Made by a program: the position numbers and the translations under genes. A DNA stretch of 64,000 nucleotides, from NCBI GenBank assembly GCA_030522415.1, contig CM060107.1, forward strand, positions 25,362,571 to 25,426,570, given 5' to 3'. Shown in pieces: positions 30,885 through 40,560 of the stretch (position 1 is the stretch's first letter; every line of letters begins with the position of its first letter). The DNA comes from Channallabes apus (lineage: Eukaryota > Chordata > Actinopteri > Siluriformes > Clariidae). The notes beneath the pieces are model-generated. The model worked only from the letters and a program-made list of their open reading frames with translations, had not been told where the DNA came from and made no database searches.

Positions 30885-33800
30885 GATGCACGGACCTTCA
30901 TGGACGCAGCAGGTGTACCCCTGCCGGATGAGGACACACGCCTCCACGAACACATCAAAGCGCAGCAGCAGAGGTTTAGCGATCTGGCGCGAGCCGTTCA
31001 TGACCTGGCAGGCAGCGTGTCACAGCTCGCGACAGCGAAGCTCCCTCCGGCTGCTCACCCAGCGAACGCGACACCACCAAGGCCACGCCCAACTCCACCT
31101 GAAAGGTATGGAGGCGACCCAGAGGGGTGCCGGAAATTTCTACTAGCATGTGAACTGTATCTCGAAGATTTCCCGGGTATGAATGACTCCCAAAAGGTGA
31201 GTTTTGTTACACAGCACCTGACGGGAAGAGCAATGGATTGGGCGGCAGCGTTGTGGAGCGCCGGAGGAGTAGCGATCACCCGGTATCGGCGGTTCGTCGA
31301 AGCCCTCCGCGCGGTGTTCGACCACCCAGACCAGGGCCGATCAGGAGAACAACAGCTGCTGAGGGTGAGTCAACGAAACACCACGGTGGCTGACTATGCG
31401 GTGCGCTTTCAGGTGCTGGCGGCGGAAAGCGGGTGGTGTGAGAAGAGCCTGTTGGCTCGCTTCCGAGACGGATTAAATGCGGATATCCAGCTTGAGCTCG
31501 CGTGTAGAGACACTGAACTTTCGTTGGAGGACACTATCGCTCTAGCGATCAAACTGGATCAGCATCTCCGCGGCCAGCGGCGTCGACCTCCACCCCGCAC
31601 CGCGCAGCGCGCAGCACCACGCCGCCGCTCCAGCCCCCCTCAGCAGCCTACCCCCGAGCGCGAAGGCACCTGGACCGCCGAGCCGATGGACATCGCCACG
31701 ACACGCCTAACGGCATCGGAGAGATCGCGCAGAATGTCAGCTGGACTGTGCTTGTATTGTGGAGGCGACAAACACCTCGTGAAGGACTGCCCACTGCGGA
31801 AAGTAACGCCTCGCACCCCCCCACGCACACACGCACCTTTCTGTATACCTGCCAGTATTTCGTTTCGTAATCGTTCTGTGTCTGTCTCTCCCCTAATAGA
31901 TTCCGGATCGGCTGGCAACCTCATCTCTGCCTCTCTCCTTTCCACACTGCAAGCTCCCGTGTCGAAGCTTCCATCCCCGATATCAGTTAAAGCTCTGGAT
32001 GGTCACACGCTTAATCAATCGCCGCTTACAGGCATATCAGTCCCATTACGGTTAACTTTCCCCGGCCATTCTGAGGAAATAAATTTCTTTGTGCTTCCTC
32101 AGGTGGACCAGTCCGTCGTGCTGGGTCTCCCGTGGCTCAGTTTTCACAATCCCAATTTTGATTGGGCTCATGCACGCATCCGATCGTGGTCCAAACGATG
32201 CGCTAAAACATGTAAACCGCCTGCGTTAGCGGTCCAAGTTACCACTATTGAAAGCCCGAGTGATAAGGTGTCCCAAAGTGTGCCCACCGAGTACGCAGCA
32301 TTTCAAGATGTGTTTAGCGTTAGGGCAGCTGCGAGACTTCCTCCCCACCGTCCGTGGGATTGTGCTATTGAGCTCGTGCCTGGGAAAGCACCGCCTTACT
32401 CGCGTGTTTATCCACTGTCCCTGGAGGAAACCAGGGCGATGGAGGAATACGTAGAGGAGGCTCTCAGACAGGGGTTCATTAGCAGGTCCACGTCTCCCGC
32501 TTCGGCAGGGTTCTTTTTTATTGAGAAAAAAGGCGGGGGCTTAAGACCCTGTATAGATTACAGGGGGCTCAACGCTATCACAGTAAAGTACAAGCACCCA
32601 CTGCCACTGGTGCCAGCCGCTATCGACCAACTCCGAGGGGCCTCCATATTCACCAAACTCGACCTCCGCAGCGCTTATAACCTCGTTCGTGTGCGTAAAG
32701 GGGACGAGTGGAAGACCGCGTTTAGCACCTCATCGGGGCATTACCAATATAATGTCATGTCGTATGGGCTGGTAAACGCGCCTGCGGTGTTTCAGGGGTT
32801 TATGAACGACGTGTTCCGGGATATGTTTAACCGTTGTGTGATAGTATATTTAGATGACATTCTAATATACTCAAGGTCGTATTCTGAGCATGTCGAGCAT
32901 GTAACCGCCGTCCTTCGTCGCCTGCGTGCACACGGGCTCTATGCGAAGGCGGAGAAGTGCGAATTCCATCAACGGGAGGTGGCATTTCTCGGCTATCGTA
33001 TAGGGCCACCGGGGGTCGAGATGGAGAAAACCAAGGTGGAGGCGGTAACACAATGGCCGGTACCAAAATCAGTAAAGGCGCTACAGAGTTTCCTCGGGTT
33101 CGCCAACTTTTATAGACGTTTCATTCGGAACTTTAGTTCGGTGGCAGCGCCCCTCACCTCACTCCTCAGGGGGAAACCAACGAAACTGAAAGCACTCACT
33201 GCCGAGGCTGAGAGTGCTTTCCGAAAACTGAAGGCGGCGTTCACCACCGCGCCTGTCTTACGGCTTCCAGACCCCGAGAAGCCATTCATTGTAGAAGTTG
33301 ACGCATCCGAGGTGGGGCTCGGGGCGGTGCTGTCCCAACGTCATGGTCAACCCGAGAAACTCCATCCCTGCGCGTTTTTCTCTCGAAAACTGACACCTGC
33401 CGAACAAAACTATGATATCGGTAATCGAGAACTGCTCGCAGTCAAAGCGGCGTTAGAAGAGTGGAGACACTGGCTGGAGGGAGCTAAACACCCCTTTGTG
33501 GTTCTGACCGATCACCGTAACCTCGAGTACATCCAACAGGCCAAAAGATTAAACACGCGTCAAGCCCGTTGGGCGCTGTTCTTTACTCGCTTTCATTTTC
33601 ATATCACATATCGCCCCGGTTCCAAAAACCTAAAAGCTGATGCGTTGTCGCGGTACTATCCAGCACCCATCCCTACCGAAAAGCCAGAGCCCATTATACC
33701 AGCATCACTCGTGGTTGCACCGGTCACGTGGGACCTCGACGAGGAGATCGCCCGGTGGGGGCGTGACAATCATGTACCTCCCGGGTGCCCCCCGGATCGA

Positions 33801-35282
33801 GTCTACGTGCCGGAGCCGCTGCGAGACCAAATCACAATACAGGCTCACACAAATCTGTCCTCAGGACATCCGGGGGTGGCACGCACGCTCAGCGCACTCG
33901 CACAGAAATACTGGTGGCCGAGAATGAAAGCGACCGTAAAGACAGTGGTTTCGTCTTGCGCCGTTTGTGCTACAACCAAAACACCACGTAGCCTCCCCGT
34001 TGGGAAATTAATGCCCCTACCGACGCCGAACAGACCGTGGTCACACATCGCTGTAGACTTCGTCACGGATTTGCCGGTGTCGAAAGGGTACACGACGGTT
34101 CTGGTCGTGGTCGATCGGTTCTCGAAGGGGTGTCACTTCATCCCATTTGGTTCGCTCCCGTCAGCCATTCAGGTGGCCGAGGCCCTTTTTGAACACGTGT
34201 TCCGTTACTACGGCATCCCCGAAGATATTCTTTCCGATCGTGGTCCCCAATTTATCGCCAGGGTCTGGAAAGCGTTCTTCCAGAAGTTGGGGACCACCGT
34301 TAGCCTAACGTCGGGCTACCACCCCGAGTCTAATGGGCAGGCAGAGCGGACTGTTCAGGAACTTGGGAGATATCTTCGAGCATACTGTAGTAGCCGACAG
34401 CATGACTGGGTCGACTGGCTGCTTTGGGCTGAGTACGCACAGAACTCGCTCATCCACTCTGCTACAGGTCTGACGCCGTTCCAATGTATCCTCGGGTATC
34501 AACCCCCGCTCTGTCCCTGGGACGCCACTCCCACCGAAGTTCCCATGGTGGATCAGTGGTTCCGAAGAGCGGAGAGAGTATGGGAAGATGCACATGTGCA
34601 GATTTCCAGAGCAGTCTCGCGTTTCAAAAAGTTTGCCGATAGACGTAGGAAGGAAGGTCCTCCGCTCCAGGTAGGCGATCGGGTATGGCTCTCGACACGT
34701 GACCTTAAACTCAACCTCCCCTGTCGCAAACTGTCCCCCAAGTTTATCGGTCCCTTTCCCATACTCTCACAAGTTAACACAGTTTCATACAAGCTCAAAC
34801 TCCCCACACATATGCACATTAACCCTGTTTTCCACGTTTCCCTCCTAAGGCCGGTGGTTCGGGGACCCCTAGACGAGGGCACAGCAGAGCCGTCGCTCCC
34901 TGGGGCCGTGGAGATCGAGGGTACCCCGGCGTTCAAGGTAACCCGACTACTAGATTCACGGAGGAGAAGAGGGTCACTCCAGTATCTGGTGGAGTGGGAG
35001 GGCTACGGTCCGGAGGAAAGGAGCTGGGTCCCGGCCAAAGACATCCTGACGCCGGAACTCATCACTACTTTCCATCAGGAGAGGCCGGATCGCCCTGCTC
35101 CCCGACCTCCGGGCCGCCCCGCTCGACGGCCAGCCCAACCAGGCCGCGAGTCCCGACTCCCTCCGGTAAGACGTCGGGGGCGCCCTCGCCTCCTTCAGGA
35201 GGACGATCCTGAGGGGGGGGGTACTGTCACATCTGTGCCACCACGGTCCGGGGAAATACGATCTGGGTCTCCGGACTATTGA
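30858..35282 (+). CDS. Gypsy A Gag-Pol polyprotein with chromodomain
   Basis: Single frame of 1474 codons. Gag capsid-like domain about 84-240 (YGGDPEGCRKFLLACELYLE); zinc knuckle CX2CX4HX4C at 298-311; aspartic protease with DSGS at 348-351; reverse transcriptase about 555-715 with YLDD at 664-667; RNase H with acidic residues D815, E858, D885, D928; integrase zinc site H997, H1004, C1034, C1037 and DD35E core D1067, D1127, E1163; GPF block near 1298-1300; chromodomain about 1358-1402 (YLVEWEGYGPEERSWVP), which in chromoviruses guides integration to marked chromatin. The frame opens in the 5' LTR and closes in the 3' LTR. Met15 at 30900 is an alternative start after the primer site. Gag and Pol are in one frame, as in sushi-group elements. 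No stops or frameshifts. Confidence 0.97.
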   Translation: MNNHLENMTDARTFMDAAGVPLPDEDTRLHEHIKAQQQRFSDLARAVHDLAGSVSQLATAKLPPAAHPANATPPRPRPTPPERYGGDPEGCRKFLLACELYLEDFPGMNDSQKVSFVTQHLTGRAMDWAAALWSAGGVAITRYRRFVEALRAVFDHPDQGRSGEQQLLRVSQRNTTVADYAVRFQVLAAESGWCEKSLLARFRDGLNADIQLELACRDTELSLEDTIALAIKLDQHLRGQRRRPPPRTAQRAAPRRRSSPPQQPTPEREGTWTAEPMDIATTRLTASERSRRMSAGLCLYCGGDKHLVKDCPLRKVTPRTPPRTHAPFCIPASISFRNRSVSVSPLIDSGSAGNLISASLLSTLQAPVSKLPSPISVKALDGHTLNQSPLTGISVPLRLTFPGHSEEINFFVLPQVDQSVVLGLPWLSFHNPNFDWAHARIRSWSKRCAKTCKPPALAVQVTTIESPSDKVSQSVPTEYAAFQDVFSVRAAARLPPHRPWDCAIELVPGKAPPYSRVYPLSLEETRAMEEYVEEALRQGFISRSTSPASAGFFFIEKKGGGLRPCIDYRGLNAITVKYKHPLPLVPAAIDQLRGASIFTKLDLRSAYNLVRVRKGDEWKTAFSTSSGHYQYNVMSYGLVNAPAVFQGFMNDVFRDMFNRCVIVYLDDILIYSRSYSEHVEHVTAVLRRLRAHGLYAKAEKCEFHQREVAFLGYRIGPPGVEMEKTKVEAVTQWPVPKSVKALQSFLGFANFYRRFIRNFSSVAAPLTSLLRGKPTKLKALTAEAESAFRKLKAAFTTAPVLRLPDPEKPFIVEVDASEVGLGAVLSQRHGQPEKLHPCAFFSRKLTPAEQNYDIGNRELLAVKAALEEWRHWLEGAKHPFVVLTDHRNLEYIQQAKRLNTRQARWALFFTRFHFHITYRPGSKNLKADALSRYYPAPIPTEKPEPIIPASLVVAPVTWDLDEEIARWGRDNHVPPGCPPDRVYVPEPLRDQITIQAHTNLSSGHPGVARTLSALAQKYWWPRMKATVKTVVSSCAVCATTKTPRSLPVGKLMPLPTPNRPWSHIAVDFVTDLPVSKGYTTVLVVVDRFSKGCHFIPFGSLPSAIQVAEALFEHVFRYYGIPEDILSDRGPQFIARVWKAFFQKLGTTVSLTSGYHPESNGQAERTVQELGRYLRAYCSSRQHDWVDWLLWAEYAQNSLIHSATGLTPFQCILGYQPPLCPWDATPTEVPMVDQWFRRAERVWEDAHVQISRAVSRFKKFADRRRKEGPPLQVGDRVWLSTRDLKLNLPCRKLSPKFIGPFPILSQVNTVSYKLKLPTHMHINPVFHVSLLRPVVRGPLDEGTAEPSLPGAVEIEGTPAFKVTRLLDSRRRRGSLQYLVEWEGYGPEERSWVPAKDILTPELITTFHQERPDRPAPRPPGRPARRPAQPGRESRLPPVRRRGRPRLLQEDDPEGGGTVTSVPPRSGEIRSGSPDY
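30887..30895 (+). promoter_or_regulatory. Candidate self-primer-binding site, Gypsy A
   Basis: TGCACGGAC, two bases after the LTR end. It pairs with the predicted first nine bases of the element RNA (30426-30434); pairing may extend past a one-base bulge into CAG. No tRNA-complementary TGG motif follows the LTR. Fits the Tf1/sushi self-priming mechanism. Confidence 0.65.
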
Positions 35283-35864
35283 GCCGCACCTTGCCTCCCC
35301 CTAGTGTGTCAATGTGGTATGTCTTCCCCTCATCACAGTAATGATGTGCACCTGTCTCACTCCCTTGTGTGTCACTATAAATGCCAGTCAGATCCGGACG
35401 CCTGTGTCCGTGCACTGTTGTCTACACGTCATGTTTTGTTCCGTCTCCTCACCTCTCTGTGTGTGCGTGTCTCCTCCTCAGGACTGAGCCGAGTCTGCAG
35501 GGTCAGGGTAAGGCCTGTCACAACAGGTATTTTGAATTAAAGACTATGAGGATTCATGCGGCGTGAGCGCCATTGTTTCGAGTGATGTCTATGTGTGTGT
35601 TTTGAAAAGAAGAGAACTGTGCTTCTGCGAACTGTGCCCGCCTGCAGACCCAGCCTGAGGAGGCTATTAGAGGAGCTTCCCCCGTTTGGTTTATTGTGTT
35701 TTGTGTTTCTTCGTGTTTGTTTTGAGTTTTGTTTATCATTTTCATTTTCAAAAGAAAAGAGACTGTTTCGATTGAAAAGGACAAGAAAATAAACGTGCAC
35801 TTGAGTTTCGAACTTAAACCTGTATCTTGCGTCCTCAATGAATAATCACCTCGAGAATATGACA
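35225..35864 (+). repeat. 3' LTR of Gypsy A
   Basis: Identical to the 5' LTR over 640 bp. Preceded by the polypurine run GAGGGGGGGGG and TAC. The Gag-Pol stop TGA (35280-35282) lies 56 bp inside it. Confidence 0.96.
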
Positions 35865-37639
35865 ATTATACCAGTGACAGAATAGCACTAAGACCCAACA
35901 GGGGAGACGATTATCCACAATTCCACAGCGCAAGAATAGAAAAACCGTTGGCTCAGTTGTGATCATGTGACGCTCAGCGTCAAAACAAGAAGCGCATGTG
36001 TGATACATGATACTCGATGCTCATAAACCAAGACAATGCTCGTTTTTCAAGTCAAAATGTATTAAAAATCTTTGCTCGTCTTGTGGAACGCTCATAAACC
36101 GCGTTACTCGTAATCCGAGGTTCCACTGTATATGCAAACAAAATGTCTTCTCATTTGCACTAGATCAGCTGAGAATCTTTTAACTCGTATTAAATTTAAC
36201 CAATGGATAAACTGGATTTAGTTTACCATACATGGAAGGTAAATTTGGCTTGCTCATCAGAGAAATTTCATTCATTCGTCTCATTATTATTATCTGCACA
36301 TTGTTCTCACACATCCACACTTCCAATTATTTTCTTTTCTATAATTATTATTATTATTTATTTTTTTTATTATTATTATTTATTAATTGATTTTTTTTTT
36401 TTGTTACATTTCTTTAATTTTTGTGAAGCTGCTTTGAGACAATGACCATAAAAGCGCTATATAAATAAAATTGAATTTAATTAAATTTCAAAAGGCATGT
36501 AAGGAACTTCAGAAACTCACTGCAGTAAAATTCACTGCTTTTGTCTTACACATATTACAAAGTTTTATTTCCTGTTGTGATCACATGTTTTTTTGGGGGG
36601 GTTTCCCCAGGCAGACTAATTCCCTGTGCAAATTTTAAGCACACTTATTTCCTGGAGCGAAATGAATAAGTTGCTCAATAAGCTTCATATTAGACATGAC
36701 CAGATTATATCTGACCTATGTGGGGGCAGATTAAGAGTAATTTCAGTATATTGCTAAAAAAAATTAAGGGAACACTTAGTCAGCTCTCGTTTGTGTATTT
36801 ATATAAGGGGCATAATTCTTTAGTTACAGTATTTGTGAAGAGATATTTGTGACAGTTTTGAAAATAAGTCTATATATACTGTACATCTGCATGCATCTGC
36901 AGACTATCATTGACTATGAACGTAAAGAAAAAGAAAAATGGAATGGAGAAAAGATTTCATATGTCTTTTGGCATATTTTAGGGAAATAACCTCTTGGTAT
37001 AAATGTCTACGACAAACTGTTATAATATGGGGCATAATCCTGTTCACATCTTATAGATCCAGTTTAATTTGATTCTCGATACTGTCTGCACACTTCCTTT
37101 GGGTTTTCCACTTTCCTCCCCATATCCCAAAAATATGCTGGTACTGGTAAATGTTAAATTGGCCAGTGGGATATAGCGGCTCCCTGGCATGTGCCGATGG
37201 TGAGGTCCTCCCCAGGGTACAGGCTTGTGTCGATGCGGGCTGGGTGAGGTGGAGGCAGGTCAGATATGTCCTTTTATAATCGTAAGATGGCCATTCATCT
37301 GAAAGGCAAAACTATTTACACCACTTAAACTTTTCCACATTTTTGTCAAGTTACAGGTACAAATGTAAATATATTTTATGTGGCACATAATAGTGAAAAG
37401 TAAGGAAAATTTTAAATTTAATTTTCTTTTTTTAAATATAAATCTGAAAAGTGTGGCATGCATTGTATTCAGCGCCTTTACTCTGATACCCTTAACTAAA
37501 ATACATTTACGTTTGTGGTCATAACATGACAAAATATGGAACAGTTCAAAAGGTATGATTACTCTTAAAAGGCACTGTACAAGTCTCATTTTCTAATTTC
37601 CGGCAAACATGGAAGAAAATTGGTTACTGGTAAATGCAA

Positions 37640-38060
37640 TTCTTGTATTTTACAAGATAGTCGTATTTATTCTTCCATAGTTCTCCTGTACTACTATAAT
37701 CATTACCTCCACTACCTGCTTCAAATTCAAGACACTGATGCTTGCCTACAAGGCTGAAAAATTGGCCACACCACACAGACATGTACCTACACAGAAATCC
37801 CTTATCACACGATGTAACCCACCATCTTTCAAGGCAGAAGGAAGACATTTAAACATCAAGACTATTGACTGATCTGGCACTCCAGGAGTGAAATGCACTT
37901 CCAATGGCTGTCTGAAGAACAGAGTTACTGGTGCGTAAAACAAGGACATTCAATCAAAGACTAGAACTGCCTCACCACCAAATAATTACGTTAAAATGTT
38001 TGGGTGATAAGTTTGTAAACCACTTCTGTGGCTGCTAAATGCTGTTAATGTAAAAAAATA
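37640..38060 (+). repeat. L2-type LINE 3' relic
   Basis: A degraded coding end (TTCAAATTCAAGACACTGAT, CCTTATCACACGATGTAACC) with multiple stops, followed by a GTAAACCACTTCTGTGGCTG CTAAATGCTGTTAATG tail. The tail resembles the TCTGCTAAATG...AATG 3' end common to fish L2 elements. Confidence 0.5.
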
Positions 38061-38147
38061 ATAATAAAAAGATGTATGTCTTTACCAATAGGAATTTACA
38101 TCAGAGGCTTAAAAAAAACAGAGGCATTCCTTTGTTCCTCATTACAT

Positions 38148-38325
38148 GCATTGGTGGCTCAGTGGTAGGTTTCTTGACAACCATATGGGAGACCTGGCTC
38201 TGACGCAGTGTCAGTCCCAAGCCCGGAAAAAGTGGGAGAGTTGCATCAAAACATGTGCCAGGTTGTTGTGAGGATCGAATGGTCCACAGTGGCGACCCCT
38301 CGACGGATGCAGCCGAAACACTAAC
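38148..38325 (+). repeat. tRNA-Gly-derived SINE, diverged copy
   Basis: Head GCATTGGTGGCTCAGTGGTA followed by a body with CAGTCCCAAGC, GCGACCCCTCGACGG and GCAGCCGAAA, the same body as the copy at 50788-51005. Flanked by similar TTGTTCCTCATTAC (before) and CTGTTCCTCACTGC (after), a probable target duplication. Confidence 0.75.
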
Positions 38326-38618
38326 AAAACCCCTGTTCCTCACTGCACTCTGCTAACGCTGCTACACCAAGTAGCGCTGTTTACTAACAATACACTAGAT
38401 GGCACTGTAAACGCGCTGTATTTTCTTGAAAACTAAAGAATTATTTTTTTCTCCATTAGAACAGGGGAAACTGTTAGCAAAATTAATGTATTTGGTTTCA
38501 TCTATATTTAGTGTAGACCGTCCTTATTTAAAATAAATAAAAAACAATAACAACAAAAAATATATATCGACATTGTTTTGTGGACAGGCTTGTTTGGGGC
38601 AGGCTTAAGGACGCAGAC

Positions 38619-38745
38619 ATGGCGGCCTCCTTACGGCTAGGACATCGAGCTGTTTTAACTGGTTTGAGGTTTATTTCGTTTATAAAATGTCCTCACCTAA
38701 GTCAGAGTTCGTCCAGGCAACTGTTTCAGTCAGCATATTTATTAG
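38619..38745 (+). CDS. pdhx: pdhx exon 1, mitochondrial leader
   Basis: ATG 38619 in GACATGGCGGCC. Encodes [20 protein letters not shown]... YLLG, Arg/Ser-rich and poor in acids, as expected of a matrix targeting peptide. Donor ATTAG|GTAAGT. The start context matches the YY1-type ATGGCGGC motif common at nuclear-encoded mitochondrial gene starts. Confidence 0.85.
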
Positions 38746-39957
38746 GTAAGTGTGTTTTTTCTGTTCTGAACTGCATTTCGCTAGCTTGTTACACTGCTAT
38801 AGCTTAACGCTAGGTGTGTCTGCGAGCTAGCAGGCTAGTACTTACCTGTAAAGACAGCTGCTGTTTGGGAAGTTGCACATAATGTTGCTGTTATTTTTCG
38901 GAAGATGTTTTTGCCACGTTTTTGTGTGTGTTTTGTAGTGATGTTTGATTAGTAATTTCTGATGTGTATATAAATATATACAGTATGTGTGCATTTACAC
39001 TAGCTCTGTGTACACCGCTGTCAGTCGTTGGAGGTCATTTTAAGTAAGTTGTGTGTGTAGCTTTAATAGCTACATACAGTTGTCAAACCCTGTTAGTCAG
39101 GTTATTGAGCGATTTATGTTTGTGTTAATCTTTGCCTAATCTGACGCATCTTCGTTTTTTTTTTTTTTTTTTTTTTAAAGAGGATCAAATTCTTTCATTT
39201 CAGGATTACTGTACATACTCCACAAGCAGAACAGTCTCATCTACTCTTCAGTTTCGCTTTCTTTTCAAAATAATTTTGGTCAGATTTTGACAGTCCTAAA
39301 CAGTTCAATTGTAGAGGTTTAAACAATTGTGACTTGACTGCAGACTGCTCTAATCATGTAAGTTGTACATAAAACTTTCACACAACTGCTAGCGATTTCA
39401 TCATTTTGCGTTTCGGCCATTTAAAACTACAAAAACCTGTCAAAAATACAACACTCACTATAAAGCACAACCTACTTTGTATTTCTAAATATCGTAAAAA
39501 CCGACATCCAGCGCTTTTCTTGGTGCAGTCCTACTTCACACTGAAAATAAGATTAGTAAACTTCTTAAACAACGTTTCTGTCCTAAGGAGCTAGGACTAT
39601 TTTCAGTCCTAAATTTACTTTGATCGCGATTCCTAGTAGTGATTCTTAGTCGCTTAGTAAATACACACCCTGGTTTTTACAGAAGAGCTATTGTAGTACA
39701 TGTTGCTAAAAATGTCAGACATAGTGCATCACAAATTGTTGAGTGTGGAGCTTCATTGCTGCAAACTGTTCAAAGTGCCCACGCTGACATGTCTGTGTCT
39801 AAAATGGACACATGAGCATCAGAACATAGATTATATTGTACAGTATGTTTGCATATCGTAGACACTGTTTACTGATATAGTTCATGTTGTACATTCACAC
39901 GTCTTGTGTGCAAATAAAATGAGCACATATCTATATATCTATATATATCTATATATA

Positions 39958-40011
<54 letters not shown>

Positions 40012-40525
40012 CCAAAAACCTTAAAACTATCTTGATATTATCTTTCTATTTGGTTAATCATTAGCATTCGCTCCAAACTGAGAAACTCTGGGCTAACTGA
40101 CTGACATTCTCCACCTTTTAAGTTATAACAAACTTATTTTACACCAGAAACATTATGTGCAGATTTTCACTTTAGAACAATATTTAACATATTAATATTG
40201 TCGAAGTTGCTCAGGTGTGTCCAGCACACTATGTGCCACTAATCATCTGAAGCCTCCTTCTTAGATCTTGGTAGCATCTTGCCCTCTAGTTGGTAGTATG
40301 TAATGTCTTCCAGTCTCTATTCTTCCTCTGTTAAAACCTAACAAACTGGTTGAAACATAATGTACAGCCAAGTCATTCTGACAGCTCTTTCTTGGTTGTG
40401 AAATGTGCAAGTCAGTCTCAAACTCATGTTTCATCTCATTACAATGAAACCATTTAAATCAAGGGTAGGATGAAGCATGCATGTCTAGACCTATAAACTG
40501 TTTCAGAGGTGTTATATGTGAGTCT

Positions 40526-40560
<35 letters not shown>

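Larger units (their letters stand above)
30245..35864 (+). mobile_element. Complete chromodomain Gypsy (Tf1/sushi type), very young
   Basis: 5620-bp LTR retrotransposon. The 640-bp LTRs at 30245-30884 and 35225-35864 are identical by line-by-line reading, start TGTCAC and end TGACA. The 5-bp target duplication ATTAT lies at 30240-30244 and 35865-35869. One uninterrupted Gag-Pol frame, a self-complementary primer-binding site, and a G-run polypurine tract (35211-35221). Reverse transcription makes both LTRs identical at insertion, so zero differences implies recent integration. It inserted inside the older Tigger-like element. Potentially autonomous. Confidence 0.97.
29152..36128. mobile_element. 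Tigger/pogo-like element interrupted by later insertions
   Basis: The right end, read inward on the minus strand, is CAGTGGAACCTCGGATTACG, bounded by TA (36129-36130). The left part (29158-29300) has GTATTCCAAAACACTCATAA and AATAATGGAAACTCAAATTA, wording typical of the same termini. Split by a composite repeat (29312-29605) and by the complete Gypsy (30245-35864); without these about 1.1 kb remains. No transposase seen. The family name is from recalled TIR sequence; the exact left end is approximate. Confidence 0.55.
36131..38618. other. Intergenic between the transposon nest and pdhx
   Basis: No gene. Contents: an L2-like LINE tail (36425-36475, plus strand), a diverged V-SINE relic (about 37065-37250), an L2-type LINE 3' relic (about 37640-38060), and a tRNA-Gly SINE (38148-38325). 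No apip exon was recognised on the minus strand, where mammals have it. Confidence 0.65.

Noticed and set aside
32827..33066. Antisense and alternative frames inside Gypsy A
   Set aside because: Overlap the uninterrupted Gag-Pol frame with all its catalytic motifs; no independent support.
37624..37949. Possible apip exon on the minus strand
   Set aside because: No aldolase-class-II-like motif of APIP; the sequence reads as a degraded L2-type LINE 3' end on the plus strand.
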